Below, piece after piece: positions 15,501 through 48,856 of a DNA stretch of 64,000 bases (its first letter is position 1; every line of letters begins with the position of its first letter). The notes beneath the pieces were generated by a model. It saw only the letters and a list, made by a program, of their open reading frames with translations. It did not search any database and had not been told where the DNA came from. The DNA comes from Latrodectus hesperus (taxonomy: Eukaryota; Arthropoda; Arachnida; Araneae; Theridiidae), in the NCBI GenBank assembly GCA_037975125.1, contig CM075853.1, positions 51,218,458-51,282,457 of the forward strand, in the 5' to 3' direction. A program made the position numbers and the translations under genes.

Positions 15501-16886
15501 GTATCACAAACATATATTTAGACATATACCAATGATTAGTTGAGTTATAAGATTATAGTTATTTATTTGAAGCGTATTATTGTGAAAAGAATTTATGACA
15601 TATATTTTCAAACAATTTAAAATATGACTAAGCAATAAAATTAAAATTTCTAAACTTCTACATTTACATTACATAAGAAAAGTTTTCTTGTCATTTTTTG
15701 GAATAAATTATTATATTAATATATATTTATTAAACTATTATTATTAATTTTTCCTTGTCATTATTTGAAAATTTCATTATTATTTTTATGTAATGCTTGT
15801 TTTCCAAACATTGTGAATAAGCTAATAATTTAATTGCGATAATTTTTCTTCGATGCAAGGAAACTTTCAAAAGTGTTTGCATTACTTATTTCATTCGAAA
15901 ATTGATTGCTATTGGATCAATGTAATTTTTTCAGTTTGAGCTCAGAATTTCTTGTATTCCTCAAACCAAAAAAGTATATTAACCAATTAAACATTTTTAA
16001 TTTTTAATTGCATCTAAATGAGAAAAAATAACCTTATTTAAGATTCGCAGTAGTTTTATTTTTTTTATTTATTATTTGCTTCATAAGACACAAAACGGAT
16101 ATATTTAAAATTATTATATTTATCTGTTTTTAAAAAATATTTAGAAATAATTTCTTTGGAGATGAAATTGTATTAAATTTAAATTTGGAATTTTATGAAA
16201 TTCATGTACAAACTCTGGCTGAAAAACATTCGTAGATTCCATCTTATGTTTTGATATTACATCCTTCACTTCATTTATGTAAAAATACCTAAATGACTTT
16301 TTAAGGAAATCTTATAATGATACGGGGATAATTGATTCAGCTGTTTGATTGAAACGAGTTTTCCTCCTAATTTCACAACAAGGAAATTTATTGAAAGTTT
16401 TGAACGTAGAATGAAATGCATGTAAAACTTCATATATCTGTGATAAAGTTTAGATTGTTTTATTTAGTTTCTTAATAAAATTTACCCGTTTCACAAGGTA
16501 AGTTACCTCGTTTTTAAAAGTACATATAAAATTTAAGTGTATTTAAAATATCAGAAATAAAATTTTATATATGTTTGACATTATTTTTAATAGAAAAATT
16601 CTGTGATATATTTTTTCTACACACAAATTGTATTTTTATATTAAGTTTCATAAATATTTTTGGAGTAATATTTTTAAAATTAAATTTTAAAAATATATAT
16701 TATCATAAAATTAACAAGAAAATTATTCCTGTGTTCGAATTTAGAAATGTATGTTTCAAAATTATTAAATGTAAATTGTAACGCATGTAAAAAAACCAGT
16801 TGGGTAAATTGTTCATCATTTTTTTAACTTTTTTGAAAATATAAATATATTAAAGCAAAAACTATTTGTTAATTAACTTTATCTAA
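12541..16886. other. AT-rich DNA without recognisable gene
   Basis: I see no gene, RNA or repeat that I can support. The open frame at 16575-16781 is a random AT-rich frame (Phe/Ile/Lys/Asn-dominated). Confidence 0.55.
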
Positions 16887-16889
16887 TTG

Positions 16890-16913
16890 ATATATATATA
16901 TATATATACATAC

Positions 16914-17002
<89 letters not shown>
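16890..17002. repeat. (TA)n microsatellite
   Basis: A nearly pure TA array with a few TACA interruptions near its left end. No transposon is associated with it. Confidence 0.95.
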
Positions 17003-17003
<1 letters not shown>

Positions 17004-17497
17004 TTGATTCCTATACAACAAATAGAAACTATACACACATTTTGTTTTTAAATCTGGAAAGTAATTACATTATGTCTTATTTGCAAACTTATATTATGAA
17101 TTGTTATTTCTGACTTTTATATTATTTTTTTTTATCGAAAATCTTTCTGATTTATCAGTAATCAATCTTTTTATAACAAAATCTGTCACAAAAATTTTAA
17201 AATTCTTTTTCAAATAAAATAAGCATAAATTTATCACAAACTAAAATAGAATTTAGTATAAAAATAAGAAAAACGAGGAAGTACGTTTTTTTTTCAATAA
17301 AGGAAATGATTCACAGCAACTTACTTTATCAGATTATAAATGCTCTTATTATATAATTTCTTATTCTCGTTTGTTTTCAAAAGTGCTTAGATGTTAAAAA
17401 TTTATTATTAGGTTATTCAAGATTTTGTATTGTAAAAATAATAACAAATAATAAGTCATTCAAATTTATCAGCTTTAATCCTTAACTTTATTAATTT

Positions 17498-17555
17498 ATT
17501 TCATACACTATATATATCAACATTATGATAAGTTGATATATATAGTGTATGAAAT
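17498..17555. repeat. perfect 24-bp inverted repeat with 10-nt loop
   Basis: The arm 17498-17521 and the arm 17532-17555 are exact reverse complements, separated by ATTATGATAA. Outer bases read ATTTCATACACT and the inner part is TA-rich. A transcript would fold into a hairpin of miRNA-precursor size, but nothing shows transcription. It may also be a small foldback element or come from replication slippage in TA-rich DNA. Confidence 0.85.
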
Positions 17556-18417
17556 ACACATATATATATATAAACTTATCAAAACCTTTAATGTTTTTAA
17601 ATTAAACTATGCAGCTTTTATAGTTTTATAATGGAAACAATGAATATAAGAATTTTAGATTTTAAGCGAGAGCAATAAGAAAAGTGTTTTATGAGTGCAA
17701 ATATTTATCATTTTCATACAAAATAAATTAAGGTATTATTCTAACAAATTATAGGTTTCTTTAACAATAAAATTCTATAAAATCTTTCATATTCCTAATT
17801 ACATTGTTTTCTACAGCCATGAAGGATTAAAATACAACATTCTTTTATTAATCTCTGATAATTATTGAATAGAAATTTATTGAAAAATCCTAAAATATAC
17901 AAAATTATAGGGAAACATATATTAAAAAAATAAGTATGTCATCAAGAATAATTATTTTAATTATAAATAATATTCAACCACAAATTAAAGTCGATGTTAA
18001 TAACCTATTTAACATTTGCAAATTTTCAATTCCAAAAATTCAGATTTTTGTTTGGAATAGCCTGAGTCATAGAAATTAATTAATCGAATGTCCTTGATAA
18101 TGACATAAAGTTATAATATAATGAAATTTAAATTATATCTATATTTGTATTCAGCACTTATGCGAAACAAAAATTTCAACATAAAAATAATTAATCCCGT
18201 TTAAGTGAATAAGAAATTAGAATTTACAAAGGGATGGATGAAAATAATACTTTGATATAATGTATTTTATGCATTATTTTAAATATTTAGGTACTGCTTT
18301 CAATGAAATTTTATTCTTACAAATAATTTAGATTTCAATAATTGAAAATCATAAGAAAAAATAGTCTTCAGCATTTATCACATTTATTAAAACAGGAAAT
18401 TTTTTTCAGACTGAAAT

Positions 18418-31947
<13,530 letters not shown>

Positions 31948-32751
31948 TTGTGAAACTGTCAAAATTTTCAAATATTTTTGAAAGTCAGGAACAGAAACAT
32001 TATATTGATTAATAGTTTAATGCAAATGTTAAAATCGGAAAAGTTACAAAAATAAATGTAAAAATGAAGTTTATGAGATTTATGTATTGCTTAACACTTC
32101 AAAGAATTCTTCATTAAAATATAATCAATTATTCTGCCATGGATCTTAATAGAATTTCGGTTCATGTTCTCCGTTAGATTTTTCTTTTCTGTACTAATAA
32201 ATTGCTGAAATTTATGTAATTTTTTCATTAGCTATATAACTGGTAGCTTTATGATTTGCATAAATAAACAGAATTCCATGTTAAGAAATATGAAGTAACC
32301 AAAAATTACTTTATTATAATGCTTTATTTAAATTTTAAATTAAGTGTTTAATAAGTTACGGATCAAAAATGATTGTTTTAGAAAAAAGCATTCTAATATC
32401 TGAGGTTTCTGAAGGATCATTTTAATTTCATGTAGCGTAAGTAAAATTGTTTTGTAGCCAGTAATAATCAAATATCTGTTATGATTAATAACTATTAAAT
32501 AAATGATAGTTTGATTGATTTTTTGATAGAACAATTTAAGGAAATAACAACTGAACTTAAGAGATGGCAAAAACTTTCAAACAGATTTTTTAAAACTTTC
32601 CAATTAATAATAAGTGACTAATTAATCTTAATATTATAAGCATTAAAATATGGGAAAGTGTATAAAAAAAGAATATATTCTTCTTTTTAACAACTGTTTT
32701 TATAATATGTGTAGTGTATATTATTTTAAATAAAATAGATTTATTAAAAAT
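31948..32751. other. 3' flank of the split gene, AT-rich
   Basis: It contains an AATAAA near 32053, a possible polyadenylation signal for the split gene. ORFs at 32340-32570 and 32590-32778 on the minus strand are low-complexity AT-rich frames. Confidence 0.4.
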
Positions 32752-32775
32752 TATATATATATATATATATATATA
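32752..32775. repeat. short (TA)n run, left flank of the mariner-like element
   Basis: TA repeats run up to the left end of the transposon at 32776 and resume at 34708. Confidence 0.9.
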
Positions 32776-33080
32776 CAAGGGGATTATAAAAAAACTTTGC
32801 CAACATCTGCACTTCTAGCATCCATTCTATTTAACCGATCAAGATGATATTTCAAATATAGTTCTTTTGAGATATGCGCTCGAGATTCTGTGAATGGCAA
32901 CACAGTGGCTCTCGCGGTTACAGTTATAGTGACAGAAACTCGAAATTTTCGAATGGCAACGTCTATTTTTTACCATCGCAAAATGTTCAGCACATGCGAA
33001 AACCCTAAATAGCGTTGAAACGGTACCGATATGTCTAAAAACGGACGTGTTCTGCAAACACAAAAAAGAGTTCTGAAAAC
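32776..33080 (+). repeat. left long terminal inverted repeat of the mariner-like element
   Basis: It pairs with 34404-34707. The two arms share long blocks, including the segment around CTCGAGATTCTGTGAATGGC (left) and its complement on the right, and the block GAAACGGTACCGATATGTC. Only the last bases differ (AAGGGG against AGGGTG). Confidence 0.85.
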
Positions 33081-33243
33081 CGGCCAATAAAACACGATCT
33101 GGGCGCACGCAATAAATTTGCATGTGACAGAGTCAAGAAACCAATCACAGAACGCCGGTCGCCAGATATTCAGCGTAGGAAACCTATAAAATACCAAGCG
33201 GGTATGCGAAGTCGTCATTCGGGAACTCGCACATGCCGACGAT

Positions 33244-34323
33244 ATGAGTCTTCCTAGGAAAGTTCGCGGTGAATTGATCAAACTCTATTACCAAAATGGG
33301 ATGAACGCTGCGGAAGCCTTGCGTGTGTATCGCCGCAATCATCGACAACGACGCGGCCCATGTACTCTGCAAGCTCTGCGTGATTTAGTGCGGAAATTCG
33401 AAGATACAGGCTGCACCTGTGACAAACAGCGCTCCGGACGGCCAACTGTTTCTGAGGACGTTGTCATGGAAGTGCACCATACAGTGACTGCAGGACACAC
33501 AGAAACCGCAAGAGGCATAGAGCGCGTGTTGGATATTCCGAACTCAACGGTCCGCAAGCTCTTGCGCTCGGTACTTCACATGTTTCCCTATGGGTTCCAG
33601 CGCGTCCAGATGTTGGAGCCGGGTGACCCACAACAACGTCTGGACTTCGCAAATGCATTTTTGTTACGATATGATGCGGATAACGACTGGCCACTTCGCA
33701 TACTATGGACGGACGAGGCGCATTTCACCTTAAAAGGCAGCATTAACACAAAGAATTGTGTGCACTGGGGAGAGACGAATCCTCATGCTGTGGCGCCAGT
33801 ACCATTATTTGACGCCAAAGTGACTGCGTGGTGCGGCATTACAGCTACATTTGTTCTGGGCCCATTCTTCTTTGAGGAAACGACCCCGACTGGCCCTGCA
33901 ACATGTTCTGTAACGGGCCCTCGGTATGCAGCCATGCTGAAAAATTATGTCTTACCGGAGTTGCGTCGGCTGAATGCACTCAATGACATTGTTTGGATGC
34001 AAGATGGCGCACCTCCACATATAGCGAGGTCAGTTAAAAGGCTCCTGGATCAGCATTTCGGTGATCGCATCATCTCACGCTATTATCCTTTTCCGTGGCC
34101 TGCGCGATCCCCAGATCTGACGCCTATGGATTTCTGGTTTTGGGGCTATCTCAAATCCAGAGTTTATCTGTGCAATCCTCAAACATTGTCGGACTTAAAG
34201 GATTCTATACGGCGTGAGATTGGAAACATCCCTCGTGCCATGTTGCGTGCAGCGACATTGTCCACCGTCTCCCGCATGCAATGCGTAATTGCCTGTGATG
34301 GCACTCATGTGGAAAATGTTTGA
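33244..34323 (+). CDS. mariner-like (DD41D) transposase, DUF4817/DDE_3 type, full length
   Basis: A 359-residue single-exon transposase catalysing cut-and-paste of its own element at TA sites in the nucleus. Residues 1-110 hold two helix-turn-helix regions (ELIKLYYQNGMNAAEALRVY, then RSGRP and STVRKLLR) for binding the inverted repeats. The catalytic core has D157 (LWTDEAHF), D254 (WMQDGAPPH) and D296 (SPDLTPMDFW). Forty-one residues separate the last two, so it is DD41D rather than the classic DD34D of mariner. The C-terminus includes WGYLKSRVY and a helical tail. The length is normal for the family and there are no stops or shifts. GC is near 50%, unlike the host DNA, as expected for a newly arrived element. 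Arthropod annotations often label such proteins Tc3-like transposase. Confidence 0.9.
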   Translation: MSLPRKVRGELIKLYYQNGMNAAEALRVYRRNHRQRRGPCTLQALRDLVRKFEDTGCTCDKQRSGRPTVSEDVVMEVHHTVTAGHTETARGIERVLDIPNSTVRKLLRSVLHMFPYGFQRVQMLEPGDPQQRLDFANAFLLRYDADNDWPLRILWTDEAHFTLKGSINTKNCVHWGETNPHAVAPVPLFDAKVTAWCGITATFVLGPFFFEETTPTGPATCSVTGPRYAAMLKNYVLPELRRLNALNDIVWMQDGAPPHIARSVKRLLDQHFGDRIISRYYPFPWPARSPDLTPMDFWFWGYLKSRVYLCNPQTLSDLKDSIRREIGNIPRAMLRAATLSTVSRMQCVIACDGTHVENV

Positions 34324-34403
34324 AATTAATAAAGATTTTTTTCTCTATGTGTTCTCATCATTGAGCAGTGTCTTGTCTCTGTCGTATGCATTATTCCTCC
34401 GTG

Positions 34404-38124
<3,721 letters not shown>

Positions 38125-38360
38125 CTAATTCCAGTTGCTCGGGTCACCCACTTTACTAATAAAGTCCGATAAACCTTTAATGAAGTCGAGATGTAACTCT
38201 CTAGTATGGATGAAGCCTAAAGAAGTTAATCTAGGGAGGGCAAGAGCCTCACATTCGTAAATGACATGCTCTGCCGTTTCCTCTTGCATATGACATTTCC
38301 AGCAGATAAGGTCTTGCTGAAACAGTCCCATCTGGTCAGAAAGTCAGTCATGCTAGGAAT
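38125..38360 (-). pseudogene. C-terminal end of LINE reverse-transcriptase protein
   Basis: The frame carries a CCHC-type motif, ICWKCHMQEETAEHVIYEC, then EALALPRLTSLG. This is the pattern Cys-x2-Cys-x(7)-Glu-Thr-x2-His-x4-Cys that ends many Jockey/R1-like proteins after the RNase H region. Just before it, MTDFLTR is in a different frame from MGLFQQD, showing a one-base shift. Only this tail of the protein remains. Confidence 0.7.
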
Positions 38361-38870
38361 AGCTTCCTAACTTTCACCAGAAGAAGATGATTTGGAGGTC
38401 ATTTCTACCTCAAGTGAAGGATTCATTGCTGCCCCTTTACAAGATTGCCTCTGAGTTCCCTTGTCTTCTTCAGCAAGGTATACTTTAGAGGCTTCACCTG
38501 CAAAGGCAGAAAGGTTTGTTACTTCTTGTGTCTTTTCAGCCACAAGATAACAATTAAAAAGCTCAGGTAATATAAGTCCACCCAGCATTGCCTGAGTTAC
38601 TGGGCAAGGCAAATTACTCTAGAAGTTCGCCAAGCAACTAGAGGCTCCGTTAAGACACCAATACCGCGGTGCCAATTAGCTCTAGGCACGGATCGCATAA
38701 CACCAGGGTTTACGGGAGCTGGTTCGCGGCCTCTGATTCTATATTCAAGGCTATCCTGTCATTCCTACAGGACATTCGGCTATCCACCACTTGCCGACGC
38801 GCCTGGTGGCTGCTCAAGCCCCAGAAAGGTACACGTACCCCCTGGTTCCAGGTTTAAAGATAGTGGAAAT
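38125..38870 (-). mobile_element. non-LTR retrotransposon (LINE), internally deleted and degraded
   Basis: Reading from 38870 down there is a GC-rich 5' portion related to the fragment at 50210-50480, then a frame (38612-38367) whose last part starts MNPSLEVEMTSKSSSS, then the extreme 3' end of a reverse-transcriptase ORF. Since the 5' and 3' parts are only about 250 bases apart, most of the ORF is missing. This is either an internal deletion or a juxtaposition of two fragments. Confidence 0.7.
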
Positions 38871-39120
38871 ATTCTTACGTTAAGTATCATAAATAATAAA
38901 ACTGAACCAAAACTGAGCACAACTCTGGCAAATATTTTTATTCATATGGAAAATAACAAATATGTAAAATAATGGAATCAATATTTCATTTTTTTGTGAA
39001 TTTTAAGAAAACTTGGTATTTGTACAATTATTAAATTAAAACTAATTCTAAAAATTAACCCAAAAAATACTTTAAAGTTGGTGAAATTTGAGACTCCCTT
39101 TGATTATTTGGATATAAAAT
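38871..39120. other. AT-rich spacer
   Basis: No feature is seen between the LINE fragment and the TA array. Confidence 0.5.
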
Positions 39121-39306
<186 letters not shown>

Positions 39307-39348
39307 CATAATAAATGTTTTAAATAAACTACTTATTAAAACTTAATA

Positions 39349-39388
39349 ATTAAAATATAAAACATAAAGATATGTTTTATATTTTAAT
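39349..39388. repeat. 18-bp inverted repeat with 4-nt loop
   Basis: ATTAAAATATAAAACATA (39349-39366), loop AAGA, then the exact reverse complement (39371-39388). It is AT-rich but not simple TA. A transcript would form a short stem-loop. Confidence 0.8.
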
Positions 39389-41550
39389 AAGGTAAAGTAA
39401 GGCACAAGTCTTTACGTACCCAATCTGTGAATTCTAATATCATGACAGATAAGAAAATCGGGGACCGTTTCACTATTTCTCTGTTTCCATTTCGGATTGA
39501 CACAAAGTAGATTACTACAAGATCATTATTTCATCTGCTTTTAAGAAATGATTTGTAATTATAATCCACCATCCTTCAGTGAGACAATTTTCAACTGTTT
39601 GCAATATGAAAACATTGAGTGTACATAGATCGAAAGGAACGATCTAAGCCTTAATACATTGACATTAAAAGAAGAAAATATAACGCCTGACAAATCATAA
39701 CATTTTAATAACCTTTTAAGTAAGTTTTTCTCATGAAAATGATATTTAAACTCTATAAGTTAAAAATCAAAATCGTCTGCTCTCAATTAAAGCTTTATAT
39801 TGGAACTAAGAGACCAATTTTAATATATTGTCGCTATTATAGAATCACGTTCAGCATAGCTAGTGTAGAATGATTTATTATTTTAATTCCAACAAAAGTC
39901 AAGCTCATTCCTCTGTGTGACTATTTTATGGTAATTTTAGAGTGATAGCTTACTCTCGATTGCATGTTTATAATCTAATTTTAGGACTATTATGAAATGT
40001 CAGCTTACAGCATGTGACGATTATTTGATATGCTTACAAATTTAATTTTCAAGATATTTTTAAAAAAATCCATATTATATAGCTATCGATAGCGCAGTTC
40101 ATTAATGAAAAAAAATTTTCAAACAGTAATGTCAGACATTTTAAAGATTTGTTTTAAGTGTAAATCATGCAAATGTGTTGTTCGCTTCGTTCTTACAATA
40201 AAAAGTAAACCATAAAAGAGACAGTATTCTTTTTTATAACAAAACACAGATATAAGTTTGCTCTATTTTTCATTATTTCCTGAATAAAGAACTACTAACG
40301 GAAGAAAGACAAAAGAAAGAGAAAAATTTTGATTGATTTTTTCATTCAAAATATTATATATTTTGGATTACTTACAAATCTTTATCCATTTGTTATCGGG
40401 TTATAACTGTGCAAATGATACATTTGTTGACAATAGTCCAATGAAATTTGTTTATCATCCTCGAAAACGTTTCAATAAACAAGTTTAATATCTTTAAAAT
40501 CATAAATTTCAATGATCCATCAATCTTTATTGAGTGTGTTTTCTTTTATAATCTTATAATTGGCATCGCTTGAAGGGTTAAATGTGAATGAATATAAGGA
40601 AAAATACATATTTTCGTCTTGAGATATTTTTTATTCATGTAAATCATATCTCACATAAAACAAAATTAAAACATTTATTTCTTTATTTTACACTTTTAAC
40701 AGTTGAATGTCTGTCAGAAATTTTGTGTTATTGTAAACACAATATAGAATAAGTACATGAACACATTGTATCATATCTTTCAATTCATATAAAATTCAAT
40801 TCATATTATTTTTCATGAGTAATACAGAAGAAAAAAAAAGGTATTTGTTTCCATGATCAGTGTGTGTGTAGAGAGAGATTTTCTCGCTCTCTCTTTCCAT
40901 TTTTTCATTGAAAATTACAACGTTTCAAACAAATTGCAATCATCAAAAATTCATACTTTAGCTTAAAAGATTCAATTAAATTTCTTTAAATACTCGATAA
41001 TTCAATTGATGATAAGAAAAAAACTCTAATCCTGATGTAATTGCATTAGTAAAGCATTTCAGACTCTCAAAATTTAATATGATAAAATATAAGCTAATTT
41101 AATTGATTTTAGCTTGCTTCAGCAGAAGTGAAATAATCAGCATCATACAATTGCGCAAATAAAAGATCATCTAGTGCAAATAAAAGATATTTTTAATTTC
41201 ACACGAAATACGCCATAAAATAAAAGAAAATTAGTGCAAATTAAACAATGATTATATTTCTATAAATATGGAAAAAATGCTGAAGAAAAACACATTCTAA
41301 AAACTGATGAGATCACTTAATATCTTTATGAAAAGATTATTGAGATCCTAAAACAAATTTAATTGATTTAAAAATAAAGACACACGCATTTCTAACGAGT
41401 CTATAATTCAATTATATACACTATGTAAAGCTTATGATTCAAATTTTGCACAACATTTAAATCATCATAGTTCATAAAATTAACAAATATAAAGCAATGA
41501 CAGTGGAAAAAATCTGATTATTTACAGTTAATATAATTTTGGTAACAGAA
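39389..41550. other. AT-rich DNA without recognisable gene
   Basis: No gene or repeat is supported. A short GA/TC-rich patch is at about 40860-40900. Confidence 0.5.
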
Positions 41551-41730
41551 GTTTGTTTGTTTGTTTCTCATTTGTCCCTTTTTGCACCCAATGAATTCGT
41601 AAACAATAACCAATGGTTTAAAGTGGAATTCGAACATATATAAGCAATACATGACAAAAGTGGGATTCAAACCTATTATCTATTACACTGATCGAAAGAG
41701 CTGTGACTATTTGGCTACCAGCTCGGCCTG
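41551..41730 (-). mobile_element. tRNA-derived SINE
   Basis: Read on the minus strand from 41730: GGCCGAGCTGGTAGCCAAAT resembles a tRNA 5' half with an A box, and GGTTTGAATCCC (41673-41662) is a near-consensus B box. An unrelated body of about 90 bases follows, and the unit ends in an AAAC repeat tail (GTTTGTTTGTTTGTTT on the plus strand, 41551-41566). A and B boxes form the internal RNA polymerase III promoter. It is not a functional tRNA gene because the cloverleaf is not intact. I see no clear target-site duplication. Confidence 0.75.
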
Positions 41731-43310
41731 GATGAAAAAAATTGTCAATATTCTTAATATTTCACTAAAACGTTTTTTAAACAAAGCATAAATAAGAAAA
41801 TGTATAGTTGTATTTTAACAAACAACTTTCACTGATCAAGAATATTTTGAAACAATTATAAATATTTTGCATAAATAGATTAACATACATTTCATCTCAA
41901 ATTAAGCAATTTACACTATTAGTTTTTATACCACTTATGTGGTTTTAATTTCTACGCAACAGATATTAGCTTTTTTCATGAACATGAAATGAATAAATGT
42001 TTTAACTGAAAAGAAATATCATTCATTGAGCTAAAATATATTTGATTTAAATAAGTCTTAAATATTAATTACATGATAATGAATTCCTTGTAAAAATGAT
42101 ATTATAAATAACAAATGACAAAAATTATGAAACTCTTATTTGATATTTGTGAAATAATATTTTTTACAAATAAAAAATTTCTTTGTTTTCCCCAAATAAT
42201 TTTTGTGAGAATGTTAATTGATAAATAATAGTTGAGAAAGTTCTATTATCTTGGTTTTATTAGGATTTAATTTTTTTATCCTTTGTGACATACAAGGTGA
42301 AGTAACCAATCAGATTTCTTTTCGCAAAATCCCTCATAATAAGGATTTAATTTAGTTTCTTGTCAGATGTGGTGTCAAATAGGATTATGGAAAATCAGCT
42401 TTCTTATAGAGTTTCTGTTGTTTGCTTTGTTTTTCCTTAATCTGACACTAATGATAGTGGGATTTTACGACTTTCTTTTAAATTAATGGGCCTTGATCTA
42501 AACACATTAAGGCGTAACGTTTAAGAAATCAATGCTTTTGTCAAAGTAATTGATTTTTGTGGTTTTAAATGAAACAGAAACTAATCGAATAATTAAGCTT
42601 CCTATATTTTATAATAGTGTGAAATAGAAGTAATTTAAAATAATTAACTTTTTAATACAAATTAATTTTAAATACATATATATATTTCAGTAATTTTGAA
42701 CACAGATATTTTGTATCTTTATTCAAAATTTAGGAAATTCTTATTTTTATTAAATATTTAGATTTTAGAATTTTATTGCTTTTTATATTTAACATTTTTA
42801 TTATATATTTAAAGTTGAAAGTAATTTAAAATTTTTAAAGAAATATTTTCCCTTGTGTTATTAACATTTCTAAATTGTAGTTTGTAAAAAATAATTACTG
42901 AATAATTACATAATTGTGAGAAAAAATTTTAATTTGAAATTAATTGATCAAAGAATTATTTATTTATTGATGCTTAAATATTTTGTGAAAAATTTTAGAA
43001 AGGTTATTGATATTAAGTACACTTTTGCTTTTGATTGCGTATAAATATTCAAAATAATGTTAAATATTGTATATCTGATTCATTAATTTATAATTTTAAT
43101 TACGATGTGAATACATTTATGTTATTATCGTTACTATTTTCTTTGATATTGTAAATAAAATCATCAATTTCACCACTTACGTTTTTATTTTAATGTGTCT
43201 CCTAAATTAAATCAGATTAAGGAAATTATGACAAAGTTTGTATGTGTATATAACTTTTTATAATTTAATTTAATACATAAATATTTATTATCTCAATTTT
43301 CTTTATAAAA
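41731..43310. other. AT-rich DNA without recognisable gene
   Basis: Nothing is supported. A slightly more complex stretch at about 42290-42540 has several open frames but no consistent splice context. Confidence 0.5.
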
Positions 43311-43311
43311 T

Positions 43312-43556
43312 TGTTAGTGGTTGTGTGTTCAATAGCTCGGGTTTATAAAAAGTGTAGAATTTAGAATTTAAATAAATAAAAAACTCTTTATTTTTCGTAG
43401 CTGATTCACCTCACTCATTTTACAACTGCTCTCCTCAGAGGCAGTAACTCGACTCCTCCTCTCTCACACTTTTTTGTTTTGTTTTTCTCACATACAAAGA
43501 TGGCGCTGCTGTCTCAGCACTTCATGGGTACGGAACAGTCGGCATAGAGAAAATAA
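43312..43556 (+). other. compositionally distinct island: possible promoter or solo LTR
   Basis: A TTTATAAAAAG box (about 43340) is followed by AATAAATAAA, then a pyrimidine-rich stretch with CTCCTCAGAGGCAG and TCGACTCCTCCTCTCTCACA. After that comes AAAGATGGCGCTGCTGTCTC (about 43496-43515), a YY1-like/strong start context leading a 15-codon frame. TATA box, polyadenylation-like signal and C-rich 3' part would suit a solo LTR; the ATGGCG would suit a first exon. I cannot decide and see no clear target duplication. Confidence 0.3.
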
Positions 43557-44045
43557 TTAAAATTTACATTACTTTTTTGTAAATTTAAATAAAAAAACTT
43601 AATTTAAATAAAGTAATATAATAAATACAATATGCAAGTTATGATTCGTAGAAAGCTAGAAATTCTCCTTAATATTTTTATTTAAGTAAAAAAATGAAAT
43701 TAATAAAATTATACGCAATTATTAATAAAAGAATTCTAATAGTTTCTTAATATAATATACATACATTATCAAAAAAATTAATTTTAGATGATTATGAGTT
43801 TCAAATAGACGTGGTCTCATGTAAACACTATAAATGCTCGATAATATTCATTATAAATGCTGCATAATTAACTAATTAATGTTTAGTGCCATAGTCACAT
43901 GCAATGATTACAAACATTAATACTAATTATCCCTAAGCATTTCCGGTCATTTCCATTTATTATAGGGCTCTCTTGCATAAATACGTATTACGCATCGACA
44001 AATGCATATAGACTCGAATAATATTCCGTAATTGCTTTCTCTTAC

Positions 44046-44129
44046 CTGTATTACTCGCAACTGTAATGTGACGGTTAGAAACAATGATGACTTGCCCATA
44101 AATACAAAAGAGTTCTTGTGAAAATGCAT
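44046..44129 (-). CDS. possible first exon, secreted or membrane protein
   Basis: On the minus strand an ATG at 44129 opens MHFHKNSFVFMGKSSLFLTV, continues with a weak hydrophobic run, and meets AATACAG followed by GTAAGAG, a good donor starting at 44045. The downstream exon was not found. Several other minus-strand readings nearby are random, so this rests on the ATG, the hydrophobic segment and the donor only. Confidence 0.2.
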
Positions 44130-44458
44130 TGATTTATAATAATTTTCTAAAAATTAAATAAAATCTTTATAATTAGCAAACTTGTAACAAAAGGTAATCA
44201 TTGTCACCGAAAAAAAAAAATTTTCTTTAAGTATAGAAATATCTTCAAAAGCACAAAAGTAATGGGAAGACAAAATAATTTTAAATAAAATCAAACTTAA
44301 ATGATTAGTTATTTAACTATGAATCTTCAAAGTTAAGAAATTTTATTACTAGATCACAATATTTTAAATATCAAAACTATACGCATTTTATAGTAAAATC
44401 TGGGCTTCTCAACAATTAATTATAACTTATTTTTATTCTGGTAAACATGCTTCAATTT

Positions 44459-48853
<4,395 letters not shown>

Positions 48854-48856
<3 letters not shown>

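Noticed and set aside
32839..33694. Minus-strand ORFs over the mariner-like element
   Set aside because: They are shadows of the inverted repeat and of the plus-strand transposase.
41660..41730. A functional tRNA gene
   Set aside because: A and B boxes are present but the arms do not pair into a cloverleaf and a repeat tail follows; it is a SINE head.
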